Shown here: piece after piece, positions 1 to 11,240 of the stretch | Layout: every line of letters begins with the position of its first letter | Numbering within the stretch: the first letter of the stretch is position 1 | Origin: Fomes fomentarius | Taxonomy: Eukaryota; Basidiomycota; Agaricomycetes; Polyporales; Polyporaceae | DNA: 64,000 nucleotides | NCBI GenBank assembly: GCA_022606135.1 | Contig: JABYQN010000018.1 | Location: 372,001 to 436,000 of the forward strand | Reading direction: 5' to 3' | Position numbers and translations under genes: made by a program | Notes under the pieces: generated by a model | What the model saw: only the letters and a program-made list of their open reading frames with translations | Databases searched by the model: none | Told to the model about the DNA's origin: nothing

Positions 1-38
1 GCTATGATTTCCTCATTTGTCTGGTCATCCTCGCCCAA

Positions 39-3000
39 TCACCCCTCTATTGATTCACCCTGCTGTATGGCCGCTGTCTCATCACCCGCAAGGTCATCTA
101 AATGTGCTTGATATGGTAGTGCGGGAAGGGATGCGCCCTTACGATTACCAGGCTTTGGGTTGCCTGAGAACCCCGGAAGCGAATAGATGGCCTCAAGGTA
201 CGCCATGTTGCAGGCATTGGCTGCACGTCTATGTCGCCAGAACTCTGCCACTGTGCCATAGAGATGGTGTGCGCCTTGCTTTTTGAGATCCTCGAGGACT
301 GTGCGAAAGAGAATCTCTTCGTCGCAAATGGATGTGTGCATGTGACAAGCCTCACAATTGGCGTTCTTGATCTCTTCGTGAGCGCGCCGAACATGCTGTG
401 CAAGTTGCATCAGTTCGGCACACTGCCAGTTTTGCCCACAGTTTGTCGCGGATATCCTTGTGGGTGTCTTGAAGTAGCGCAAACTCTTCAAGGAAGCTGT
501 AGTTCGAAGTGGTCGTCCAGTCGAGGGTTTCACGAGGTGGATTCAAAGCGAGAGCAGCTTCGTTATATGACTTGACCGCATTATGGAGAGCTGCGCAGCG
601 TCGCTGGAGGCTCTTTGCTATGTGCGTTTGTGCTTTGTAACCTAGACAATTGACCTAGTAAGCAATAACCTTTTGAACATCGCATAGACAGTGGGTTACC
701 TGTCTGCGCAATATTCAACTTATGCAATTCAAAGAGCCGCTGGACCACGAGCCGCTGGAGCTTTCCCAGTGCCTGATGATACTTCCGTGTTGCCATGTAA
801 TCCAGCGCATGTTGAAAGCCTGCATCCATACACTGCCATCGCCATTTGAATCCCAAGGCCCCTTCAATGGTGATGATGTCGGCTCCCAAGCACTCTACCT
901 TTTCCTCCAGTACGCGTTGGCTAGTCTTGGGCTTCCACGTCACAGACAGTGCCTGATTGTAGTCCGTAGGGCCGGAGTGGGGGGTCAGGAACACCAATGG
1001 CACACTGCCATCTTGATTGGCAGTGCTCCACTCTGCAGCTCGGGCGAGGCGGCTGTAGTATTGATGAGAGATATTCTTCAATTCCTCCCTAGTGGACATA
1101 GTAGTTAGCACCGAACCAGACAATTCAAGGTACATTAAGACTTGCTGTGCATCCCAATACTTCTGGAGTGCCTTGACATAGACGATTTCCCTGAGGTCCG
1201 CCGGATCTTCATCCTTCAAATTGACAAAGTAGTCACGTTCCTCGCGCTCATACACCTCCAGACTCTCGGCCAAAATCTCCAGCACCTCCAGCGCCTCCTG
1301 CAACGCCAGTGTCTTTTTGCTTATGATCTCTAGCGCTTGGCGGTAATTGATGTACAGCATCTCGGAAATGCTGGTGTACCGCTCCTGATCCCAATGATCG
1401 AAGAAGAGCGTGATGAGTGCATGACGGTGGTGTGGAGAGGCATAGCAAGTAACGGGGGCAAGCTGGTTGGAGGAGCTGAAGATGCGCTCCATGGTTTCGA
1501 GATCTTCAAGCCCCATGCCCGAGATACAGTTAGAATGGTGATTGACCTGGCAATCATAAGAGTGTGAATACCCATGAAAAGTGTTGACACAGAATCGCGA
1601 GCCGGTCTTGAAGAACTCCGTGCCAACGGAGCTGTGGTGTAGAGTTCCTGAGAACTCGCAACCGATGTCGTAGCCATGCATGTTCTTGCCCGGCAGTGTT
1701 CGGCAGGATTTTGCTGCCATTGCAATTGCATACTTTGCCCTAGGATGCTATGTTGGTTGGGCATGATATCCAGGCAGGATATGTACATCTCCCCGCTGCG
1801 GATCATATCGGCTATTCACAGAATGAGTCCATGTTGGCAAGCGCTGGCAAAGATCCCCGTCTCGTCGTAGATAGGCCACATTCTCTTCTTCTCATCTGCA
1901 GCTGCGGCCTTCCAGTGTGATGCACAGGACCCATTGATGGGCGCGCTGTCCGTTGGGTCGCCTTCATTGTTGTCTGGGTAACCATCGTTGCTGTCGTGGT
2001 CAGTACGCGCATCAGACTCGCGCTCATCTGTCCGAAGCTCTGGCTTCCGTGGTTGTTGGCGTGCCTTGACCTTGTGTGTGAAGGAGTTGACGAAGGCACG
2101 TGTTAGGAAGTAATCGTGATCTTCAAATTCACAAGTGTCTGCCACTTCGCGACCACTGGACTTTGCCACACATTTCAATAGGTCCTTGCCATCCATGCAC
2201 ACCAGTCAATCGAATACAAGAGCCTCTTCTCCCTCGAGCTGAGTCATCATTAGGCCAAACCAGGTACAACAAAGAGATGAGAACACACGTGGTAATTACA
2301 TGCCAGACACGCATTTTGTGCCCTCCAGTCCGATGTTCCGCATCCCAAAACATTCATGATTTGTTGTAAGACATCGCGTAAGATAATCAAATAGATATCA
2401 AATGCATCCGAGATTGCTGTGCGATAATGCCGGCGGTATGGGACCTGATTGGCTGTGAGCGGCAAGTGCATGTCAGTGTGAGATGCTCAACATACATAGT
2501 ACAGGTAGCACAGTAGCTTTGTGAATGCTTCTGTGCTGAAAGAAGGCTTGAATAACTTCAAGCATTGGAATAGCTCCAGAGTCTTGAATGAGATTGCGAG
2601 CGACAGGAAGAGTGGACTTGTCCCCAGGTACCCAGCGGAAACGAGATCCTCTGTTAGGCCCTGGTCGGCTGCACGGGATCTCAAAATCCGCGTGGATATG
2701 GATATGGGCCGAGGTCCCCGAAAAGGCAGAGATCCAAGCATGCGGATTTGACGAGTTGTGTAACACTTAGTCACATAGTGTAACAAATAGTCACAAAATG
2801 CGTGCTGGATGTGCATTCCACTCTTTGTGCCCTCCCGCCATGACACAAATCGCCTCTAGCACCACTGCAGGCAAAATATCTGCTGCGAAAGCTTCTCTGC
2901 AACACTCCATACGCTCAGCAGCTCTCATCTCAACCATTGCAGCAGTGGCAGCCACCACCACCCACCCTAACCCCAGATCTCATGAGTCAAGCGCCGGTGC

Positions 3001-4146
3001 TCGCCTTGGTCATGGCACTATAAAGAGCGGGGAAATGTCGGAACTTTCCCACAAGCATCTGGAGGAACCGCCGTTAAGCGCCCGTCTTCTGCCTCCTCCT
3101 GACAATGCTCCGCCGGAAGTTTTGGGGTAGAAATTACATAGCGTAGTCGAGCAGTACTATAGGATGTTTTAGAGGTATCACTAAGCCAGAACATACAGGC
3201 AGTGACCAGCTAGTAACTGCATCCGGATGCGAAGGTCGTCGGGATGCCGAGATGGCCCCCGGAAATTTCCGACATAAGGAACGGCGGACAATGCACGGCC
3301 GTCCAGCATGACCGTGGATCTGTGTCTCCGCAGTGTCCACTGAACAGTTTTCCGGATCTGATTTCCCAAATCCCAGCGCTTAACTACGGCATAATCCATA
3401 TCCATCATTTTGGCTGTATCCACGTCCGAGATCCCGTGCAGCCGACCAGGGCCTTAAAGATTTGTCAGACCGAGGGATATGAGTGGATGTTGCAGTGCTG
3501 TAGATATTGAGGACGTCAATCTCGGTTGTAGTGGGAACGACATCGGGGTCAACCGGGGTAGGACTGCCATATCACCACTGTAGGTAAGCATCCACAATCT
3601 GTGGGATGGTGTTCCTCCAAGCAGTATCTTGATTCTCTAGATGTTGCTTCCATGTCCGCGCATCCTTCCGCTTTGTTGTTGTTGCACTGGAAACATGCAA
3701 GTGCCATCAGTAAGATGGATAACATGTGAACGTGAACACCTTTACGTACTGAGTGCCTAGAATGTCACAGATCACATAGACAAGGGACTCTTCCTCAGGA
3801 TCTGCAACATCTTCCCATGTGTCGTCATCGTCATCTTCCATAGCCACGCCCAAGTCCATATTGATGTCCTGATCATCTTCATATTGTGGATGTTCCTTGT
3901 GGCAAAGATCAGCCAAGTCATTCCAGCTCTGACGGCCGAGTACTGTGCGATACCTAGTTAATACAATACATTGCTAGTATCATTGTAGATGTACATACAA
4001 CTTTCCATCTTCTTCAACTGATCCTGCGTCTCGCGACGTCGTTGATTCAGTGCTTGAACTCCATAGGTCTTACCGATAACAGGTACATGGCCCATGCGTG
4101 AGCTACCAGCAGTGAGAGCAGAATGATCGGGGTGGATGACGTGCAC
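39..4146 (-). pseudogene. KDZ-family DNA transposase, decayed and split by a MITE
   Basis: KDZ (Kyakuja/Dileera/Zisupton) transposases move class II elements in basidiomycetes. Minus-strand pieces follow family order: an acidic N-terminal exon (3707-3957); a block with LENQDTAW and TIPQIVDAYLQW (about 3700-3560); the GYLGTSP...LAISFKTLELF block (about 2640-2490); CMDGKDLLK and the WKAAAADEKK...IYDETGIFASACQHG block (2202-1816); then YDIGCEF, FHGYSHSYDCQ and MGLEDLETMERIFSSSNQLAP (1720-1480). The tail at 533-39 carries LPGFSGNPKPGNRKG. Several frame changes (near 1720-1806 and 400-450) and an in-frame TGA at 3572-3574 break it, and a 797-bp element sits between DKSL and TEDL. The family assignment is secure from these motifs; exon limits are approximate. 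The transposon ends were not found. Confidence 0.88.
2657..3453. mobile_element. 797-bp MITE with 26-bp TIRs and TTA target-site duplication
   Basis: The left end reads GGCCCTGGTCGGCTGCACGG and the right end is its exact reverse complement; identity runs for 26 bp. The trinucleotide TTA flanks both sides (2654-2656 and 3454-3456). Removing the element plus one TTA rejoins the surrounding KDZ reading frame in phase, which fixes both boundaries. Subterminal GTGGATA/GGATATGG motifs occur inside both ends. It encodes no transposase. A 3-bp TTA/TAA duplication is typical of PIF/Harbinger elements; CACTA-type elements also make 3-bp duplications but begin CACTA, which this does not. The superfamily is therefore an inference; the element itself is directly visible. 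Confidence 0.9.
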
Positions 4147-4813
4147 TCAACGCGAGATTCCACTGCATGTCATGGTGTTTGTGTCACCTCGGACCCAGAC
4201 ATTATCACTGTTTTATTTGCATCAAGGCAGTGTAATCGATGACATTGATACAGCTATCAAGGACATGTGTGTACAACATATTTCTGATGACAGTGGTGCA
4301 GCACAAATCTAACACTTTTATGTCAGAATGAGTATCAGGTGTGCATGAATGAAATGTGCGTACGTTCCTGGTATTGATGAGATCTGGCCACTTAATCACA
4401 GCCAGCTCGTCCCCATCACCTCAGCCATATGGTCATTGGGACCGAACACAATGTCCCCTCTCTATGATGTAGCAGCCAATCTGATGTCAGCAGTAAATAT
4501 ATATGACATTTGAAAGGTTGACATATCTCCATATAGTTCTCTATGACACCAACAGCAAAGGGCACATTGGACTTTGGGTAAGCAGGTGCGGGAGCTGGGA
4601 GGTGCTGCGCAGGATATTAGCCACTGGATGATTGATGCCAAGGGAACATACCCAGGGACCAGTTCTCCTCATCCCTTGGCGTCAACCGATCCCCTCAGAC
4701 CGTCCATCGCACAAGTACTCCTGGATGCAGACAACGACAGAGCAGCGGAAGTGCAGAGGCTTGAAGTTGGAGTGAAGCGAAGGTAGCATATGTAGTGGTG
4801 GGAGGGCGTGCGA

Positions 4814-4840
4814 GGTGGCGGGTGGCGGGTGGCGGGTGGC
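4814..4840. repeat. 7-bp tandem repeat (GGTGGCG)n
   Basis: Just under four exact copies of the heptamer GGTGGCG, followed by related G-rich sequence (GTGGGTGGG). No gene depends on it. Confidence 0.9.
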
Positions 4841-5658
4841 ATGTGGGTGGGAGACAACAGATCTAGCCGCTCTGCAGCCCGCACACATGGTGTGGTCATA
4901 TCTATGACACAGACGTTCAATTACAGATTTATCTAATCTAATCTCATCGGCTGGATACCTTCAACACAGCAGACACTTGTGTCCATTGTGTCTGTTGCAT
5001 CTGCCTAGGGACTCAGCGTGGAGAACAACCTACAATACAAGAAGAACAGAGTCGATAGGTCAGCTGAGCTAAGGGGGAGATGTTGAGCGAGTTGTTGGAG
5101 GCAGCTGGGGCAGGGGCGGGTTTCTGATGGCAAAGCGGGCGTGTGCCAAAGCTGCTGAGGGCGGGACACCCAGAGGGCGCACGTGATGGGATGACATAGC
5201 ACAGGAAGCCTGTCGGCATATGCCGAGGACCCCCTCACGTGCCCTGCTCTGACTACTCCTATGGGAAGGAGGTCATTCATACTGTATTAGGTAGGAATAG
5301 CTAGGGGTACTGCTAGAGTCGTGTACAACAGGTTCGGGGTTGATTTGACCCGGGACAGCCCATCCTCCTACGCGGGTTCAATCAACCATCAATGTGTGAT
5401 GTCCGGGTGGGCATCCCAGTCACGTTGCGGCCATGCCATGTCCACCACTTTTCACCTACCAGTCGAGCATCAGGTGGTGAAGACAGCAGCTCTATCAGGG
5501 GTAGCAGTCCCGATTTGTTGATATCCAGCATGTTCACATGGATCCACATGCCAACCCACATCACCTGCTTCAAGATTGCTGCCACCAAACCCGGAAGGGT
5601 GGGCAGACCTCTTGCAGTGTCTTCGACCTGGGCAAGCGATGATGCAATCCCCATACTG

Positions 5659-5904
5659 CTAATAGCTCCCCACTGGGTCTGAATTAGACAAATCTACTCG
5701 CCCTTTGGCACATGCACTTACCAATTCTCTAGCTATCCCATGCGCAAAATGTTTGTTGCACAGATCATCAGCTTGACCCGGATACGCCAGAATGGCCTGC
5801 CCAATTTTCCACGTGCATATATTCATCTCAAGAACGGTGACAAGATGTATTTCAGCTGGATTTGAAGCCAAGGGGCAGGGAGCGGGCGGGTTGGTGGAGT
5901 TCAT
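5659..5904 (-). CDS. Possible exon of an unrecognised transposon-associated protein
   Basis: An open frame of 81 codons whose composition looks protein-like (for example LAYPGQADDLCNKHFAHGIAR and ELVSACAKGRVDLSNS). I do not recognise the family. It lies on the same strand as the frames at 6012-6702 and could belong to the same decayed gene. Start and end are unsupported by splice-site or homology evidence. It could equally be a chance frame. Confidence 0.25.
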   Translation of the reverse strand: MNSTNPPAPCPLASNPAEIHLVTVLEMNICTWKIGQAILAYPGQADDLCNKHFAHGIARELVSACAKGRVDLSNSDPVGSY

Positions 5905-6011
5905 GTTGCGGGTGGTGGCTGTGTGAGATCTAGTTTGGTACCTTTCGGGTGCACTTTATAGAGACGTGTCATGAGCTACTTTTGCCAAAGGTATGAATGG
6001 CTGACTGGTAA

Positions 6012-6702
6012 CTAGTCTATCTTCGCTACAGTATCTAACAGTAAGTCATTGTATGCCATCCATGTCATACCACCCTGTCCAGGCGTATGTGCCTGAATAG
6101 TGTCACAGCAGTCTTCTATTTCACTCCAGGCTTGCATCTCGGCTGTTTCCTCCCCAACATCTATCTCATCGCCAGCCTCGTGCCGGTGTTCTATCTCCCT
6201 TTCACGTTGTCTTCGGTAATTCCTCCGCCATGTTTGTACGGCCTCTCCCAGATCATCTTCTGCTTCTTCTTTCACAGCGAACTTGGCCCAATAGTTGGGA
6301 TACTCAACTGAAGCACGCAGGTCCACTGAGACGAATGTCGTTAGTGTTGGTTATGCCAGGGGGGTGGGACCCACGTCCCAGTCTGGGTGATCCGAACGAA
6401 TGCCCGTTGGGTGCATGGGAGATGTCAGGTGGCAGGCCCATACCCACCAGCAGTAGAGGTGCGGGAGATGGTGAATGCAGTAGCATGGGCATTGGGTGTT
6501 GTATTTGCAATTTAGGCAGCAAAGGCGACAGAGATGGTGACAGTGAATGTGTGGGTGCCGGGTGCAGTACTTGGGACTTAGGCAGTAGAGGTGCAGGAGA
6601 TGGCGAATGTGGTACTATGGGCGTCAGATGTCCTACTCGGGATTTAGGAAGCAAAGGTGAAGGAGATGGTGACAGCGGTTGCCTGGGCATTGGGTCTCGC
6701 AC
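6012..6702 (-). CDS. Hypothetical protein: proline-rich 22-residue repeats then a charged domain
   Basis: Two minus-strand frames overlap near 6304-6326. The upstream one (6702-6304) contains repeats of about 22 residues built around PLLPKSQV and HSPSPAP; they coincide with the 66-bp minisatellite. The downstream one (6326-6012) is a charged segment with NYWAKFAVKEEAEDDLGEA and RRNYRRQREREIEHRHEAG. A splice or a frameshift would be needed to join them. I do not recognise the family; the proline-rich part may be only the minisatellite read through. Presence of a gene is uncertain. Confidence 0.3.
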
Positions 6703-7030
6703 TCAGGAGTGAGGCACCAGAGGGCACGGGGAAAGTGATGGTGGTCCCAAGGGTTTTGGCAGTCCCACTCGGCCCGTAGGATGCAGAGGTGGGACGGTTG
6801 GCGATCACGGAAGGATTGGTGTGGGGTCACCTGGTCGAGGGATGGGAAGCAGGGGGGTCAGGAACCGTGAACATGATTCCATGGGTGTCGGGCGTTGGAC
6901 TGGGGATGCACAATGCAGAGGGGAGGGGACTAGTGACATCAGGCCAATGGGTGTCAGGCAGGTTACAGGGAGTAGAGGGGAGGGGGATCATAATGGCAGG
7001 CCAATGGGTATCAGGTGTCCCGCACCCATC
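6451..7030. repeat. Minisatellite, 66-bp unit with 132-bp higher-order pattern
   Basis: Anchors of the motif CAGYARAGGYG recur at 6451, 6517, 6583 and 6649, exactly 66 bp apart; a degraded fifth copy follows at about 6715. Units 1 and 3 resemble each other more than units 2 and 4, giving a 132-bp dimer. More degraded copies (CCAATGGGTRTCAGG, about 6880, 6943 and 7000) continue to 7030. Because 66 is divisible by 3, every frame repeats at 22 codons. Confidence 0.85.
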
Positions 7031-8527
7031 ACTGCCACCTGATGATTAGAAGGTCCATGGCGGGCACCTTCAAACCCACACCAGTCAGCCTCCACCAGTA
7101 CCTGCAGTCTGGTATCCGGTACTTACCATCTATAGGGAGCTCCTGTGTCGGCTCAGGGATGTCCAACAGCCCTGGGATCAGAATGAAAGGAGAGAAAGAT
7201 CATGATGTGTCATCCATGGCAAACTCATCATAAGCCTGGTCACACAGGCGGTCAATGTTTGGGAGTCTATGATGGCCTTTTAGTGCCTTTCAGCAAATGC
7301 AAGACTTTACATTTGCAGACCTGCATCTTCCTATTTTGTTGTGCGGTCCTTGGGGAAGTATGAGGAAAGCCTGCACTGGCATGCAGTGCCGGTGCTCCTT
7401 TGCCCAATGCGGGCAGCCTAGGCACTGGCCACCTGTCAGTCACTCAGCGCTTTGGGTGGCAAGACCCACATCAGATTTGGGCACCATGCATGATGGTAGT
7501 TACAATTGCATCTGACGATGCTCACACAACCATACACTGTTGCCATAGAACTGTTCCTACTAGTCACACAATTTTGACTCACCTGCTTTGTCGCATGGGG
7601 GGCATGTGGGGGAAGTTCCCCCTTAATCACAGAAATTTTCGGGTGAGAAGATAGGCGCTTCTCTGATTGTTGTCGGCCTGTCCATTGATCATCAAGCAAG
7701 TCTCACTATAGCAGTGTTCCTGCTAGTAACACAATCTTCTTTTTCCCACTATGTTAGTGACTCAGCTCACTGGGTAAGAAGAGCTCAGCTTCTCTGTCTG
7801 ATGCGGGCCCGTCAGAGGTGGGCCACCCATTGGTCCTTCAGGCTGTCAGGTGGCCAGACCCGGACCAGAATTGGGCAGGATCCATCACCACATTGATCCT
7901 CACTTGTCCCTGAGCCATATTTCTCACTATGGAGGTGCTGTTTCCCATTAAATAGCCATTGCAGCCATTCTGGGTGCTTCTACTCCCAACACGCACAGCA
8001 GGTCAGGTGCTGTCAATCCACCCTTCGCCATCCCTCTGTTCTGGGCATGTCTCTGCTTGTTGCCCATCCTCAAACCCCAAAAAAACCACCAACTGCAGCT
8101 TTCAGCCTTATTCCAGCCGCTCCACTACCTCATTCATTGTACTCCTCTGCTTCAGCATGTCTCTCACCCCCATCAAACCTGGGACTGCATCTGGGAGCTC
8201 TGCCCTTGGCTGCATCAATCCTGGCTGGAACGGCTGCTACGTGACTCCCCACTCCACCGTGCCTGGCAGTGAAAGTTTCAACCCCTGGTCGCTGAGCTCA
8301 TCCAGCTTGTGGCCAGTCTTCACACACCTGTTCTCTGTCCTCCCTTCGCCGTTGTTGTTGCCCACGAGAACAATCAAGCGCTCACTCAAAATTGCCCCAT
8401 CAATTTGGAGAACCTCAATCCACTCCTCGTTACTGAAGATGGCCACAGTCACGTACTGTGGGATAATACTTGGAGTCTGGCTGGTACGTTTTCTGCCATG
8501 CTAACCCTCTGATCTCCCTTTCATTGC
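7031..8527. other. No recognised gene; possible upstream part of the next gene
   Basis: Open frames on the plus strand (for example 7959-8504) have no family I recognise. Repeated Cys-poor, Pro/Ser-rich frames here could be the 5' portion of the cysteine-cluster gene that begins at or before 8528, but no splice connection is convincing. Confidence 0.3.
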
Positions 8528-10264
8528 ATGTCAGCTGCAAGCAATCCTCCCCCTCCTGACCCTGAGCCTGTTGTGCCTGCCCCCCTGCCCCCATGGCCTG
8601 ACTCCCCATCTGAAGCAGATGTGCCTGGCCTGCAAGATCTCACCGTGTCAGACGACATGGATGTCAACGAACTGCTGCCTGACAAGGGCAAGCAGGTCCA
8701 GAGGGATGTCCATGAACCACGGCCCGACAAGGGCAAGCAAGTTGACAGGGGTCGGCCGAGCGGCCGAAGAGGTTGGGGCAGACACTCGACCTTTGGCCCA
8801 CAGCCTCCCCCTGATCTGACCACATATGACCTAGACATGGCAACCAATGAACTCCCTGACTACTGGGGACTGTCGGTGAGTCACACGAGAGTGTTTCTAG
8901 GTCACTCGGTGTACTCACACTTTGACTAGCCAGTCTCATGCTGCGATTGTGCCCACCGGCAGGCGCAATGCAAGATCAACCTCGCCCACAGTGCTTCGTG
9001 CAGTGAGTGCACCACCAGCAAGAAAAAATGCAGCTTTGTCTGCCTGCAGAAACACACGGTGCTCCCCTCTAGCTGGGTCCTTTGACACTGGCTCCACCAC
9101 CCAACTGACATCCACCTGCACGAAGGGATGCCTGCAGGGTTTACTGCGGCCTTCCAACCCCCTCAATGGTAGAAGGATGGCCACAACCATGCTCGGCTGT
9201 CGGGTGAAGGTTGCCGCAGTTGCACATTGGCTGGCGATCGGGCCGTGATCATTGCACCCGACACCGACCATGAGGGCGATGCAGATGAGTCCGATGAGCA
9301 AGCAGGTGGTGGGGAAACCATGCTCACTATCCGGATCCCTGCACGGTCTAACTGGCCAGAGCCTGGCAAGCAAGGTGACCCAAACAAGGCTGATCCCAGC
9401 TCCCTCACATCCATGCTGCTTCTCCCTCCGCCACCCGCCGGTCCCCTGCCCGATGCGCCCCTGCCCCCATCCAGTCCCCCATAGAGGCCCCACACAATCT
9501 CTCCACCCTCCCAGGTGAAGAGGTGAAGTTGCCGCCAGCAGGACAGGCATCAGGTATGGGTGTTCCCTCTGACACCAGTGAGCGCCTTTGTCATCGTTCA
9601 CCCGGTCATTCCCGAACTGACTTTTTTCAGGGCATTGGTTGCAGATCCTGTCTGTCGAATCATCTATGGTGGGCATCATCAACACCATCGTTGAGGAGGT
9701 CCGCAAGCAAGCCTGCATTTTGTTTGCCGAGAGGCTCCATGTGCACACAGAAGCCATGGAAGTTCACCTGCGCATACTCGGGCAAGAAGGCCCGTACATC
9801 CCTCTGCCCCCGCCAACCTACAGTCTCTCCACGCACAGCAGGAGGCTCAGCACTGCGACCTCATGGAGGCCATCAGGACCATCTACGAAGGGCAGCAGCA
9901 GATCCGGTCACTCCTCTCTGCCCACTCTGCCCGGCTGGACGTTCTGGAGGAGAGACTAGGCCTCCGCCCGCCCCTTGGCACCCCAATCAGGGAGAACCTA
10001 GAGCCCTCCTCGCCCGCTGTCAGGTCGCGTAGTTATCCGGACTGGGCCTCTAGTGAGCCAGAGGCCCCCCAGCCTTCTCACCCCCTGTTTTTCCCCAGTC
10101 TGCCCACATCAGCCAGCATGGGTCCGCCCCCTGCCCCACCTGCGTCGGCCAGCATGGACCCACCACTCCGGCATGACCTCTTCCCTGAGGTCATGTCCAT
10201 GGATCTTGCACAGCTGCTTGGGGAAGCGGGTGACCCTGATCAGGACAAAATGGCGATTGACTGA
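8528..10264 (+). CDS. Cysteine-cluster (Zn-binding) coiled-coil protein, transposon-associated, multi-exon
   Basis: Exon 1 (8528-8875) is Pro-rich and acidic with two ELLPDKGKQV/PRPDKGKQV repeats. A 54-bp GTGAGT...CTAG intron (8876-8929) joins it in phase to an exon with an SCCDC then C-x6-C, C-x2-C, C-x6-C spacing, a Zn(II)2Cys6-like cluster suggesting DNA binding. Downstream exons read on in other frames: an acidic block (about 9227-9483), a helical block with INTIVEEVRKQACILFAERL (from about 9640) and a heptad-like MEAIRTIYEGQQQIRSLL stretch leading to a Pro/Ser-rich, acidic C-terminus ending DQDKMAID at 10264. Exon joins after 9060 are unresolved. A related cluster occurs at 31509-32314. 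Function inferred only from the motif; family name not known to me. Confidence 0.6.
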
Positions 10265-11240
10265 CTGACATATGTAAATACCTGTTTCTTTGTAATATTA
10301 ACATAGGCACAAGTCTATTGGTTGGACTTTTTGTCACCCCTCGAATAGCCTTAATGATGATCTTATTATGAGGTATTATGAAGCAGCGTGACATCATCAC
10401 AAGATTAACAACAACATTGATTTCATCAGTACTCATCCATCAGTTTTCTTAACGCGTGCGGACCAACGTAGGCCCACGTTGTCCAGTGGGCCATGTGCAT
10501 TATCCCCAGTAATAGGCCGGCCTCAACCCCTTCCTCAACGCCCTCCTGTCATTGGCTCTGTGGGTCTGGTAGCCGCTGTCGTTGCATCAGCCGTCATGAC
10601 ATGCCCTCTGGTTGCACCCCTCCCACGCATCCCACTTTTTGCCCCTGCCCCCCCTTCCCACCCCTCGAAGTCTTGCAAGCAGGGTCAGAATATACCGATA
10701 GAAGAACTGAGCGCACCTCTGACCTTTTTGCCACTCTTGGAGGGTTCCTCGGTCATCAGATCTTTCAGCACTTCATCATTGGACACATCATCCTGTGTCA
10801 ACTCGGATCCAGAACCGATAGGCTGTTTGGTAAACCCATGCGCAGGTGTGGGTGCGGCGGGTTGGTGAGCTCTCAGGCACGTGGGCAGGAGGATGGATGG
10901 GATGTCCAGAAACTGTGCAGTGCTGGCCCACAGGTAGAATCGTCCGGCAGCTGCGGCGTACCGTCCTCTATGGAATTCACCTAGTGGACGTCACATATAG
11001 CCATATCCATAAGAAGCAGCCATTGTTGCACTTCGCTGGCTGAGGATGTAGCAGTTGGCGGGTGATCAGCTAACCAGCACATTAGTTGCTCCCAGACCTC
11101 CCATTTGATGTGAACGTCCTCCGGCAGGGAGCGACACGTGTCTCACCAGCCATTCCAATGCCGGATTGGCCCATCTAGCAACAGTGACCACTTGCACAGC
11201 TTACTGGGAGCATCAGTTATCGCCCAAGGTCAGAGACAGA

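Larger units (their letters stand above)
4147..6011. other. Sparse region, no recognised gene
   Basis: I see no conserved family here except one short plausible exon at 5659-5904 (minus). A 7-bp tandem repeat lies at 4814-4840. The rest may be the 5' end of the KDZ element and old transposon debris, but no terminal repeat was found. Confidence 0.4.

Noticed and set aside
2798..3130. 110-codon plus-strand frame inside the MITE
   Set aside because: Low-complexity translation within an element whose boundaries are defined; no transposase motif.
8936..9757. 273-codon minus-strand frame opposite the cysteine-cluster gene
   Set aside because: No conserved motif; the plus strand has a phase-matched intron and the cysteine cluster.
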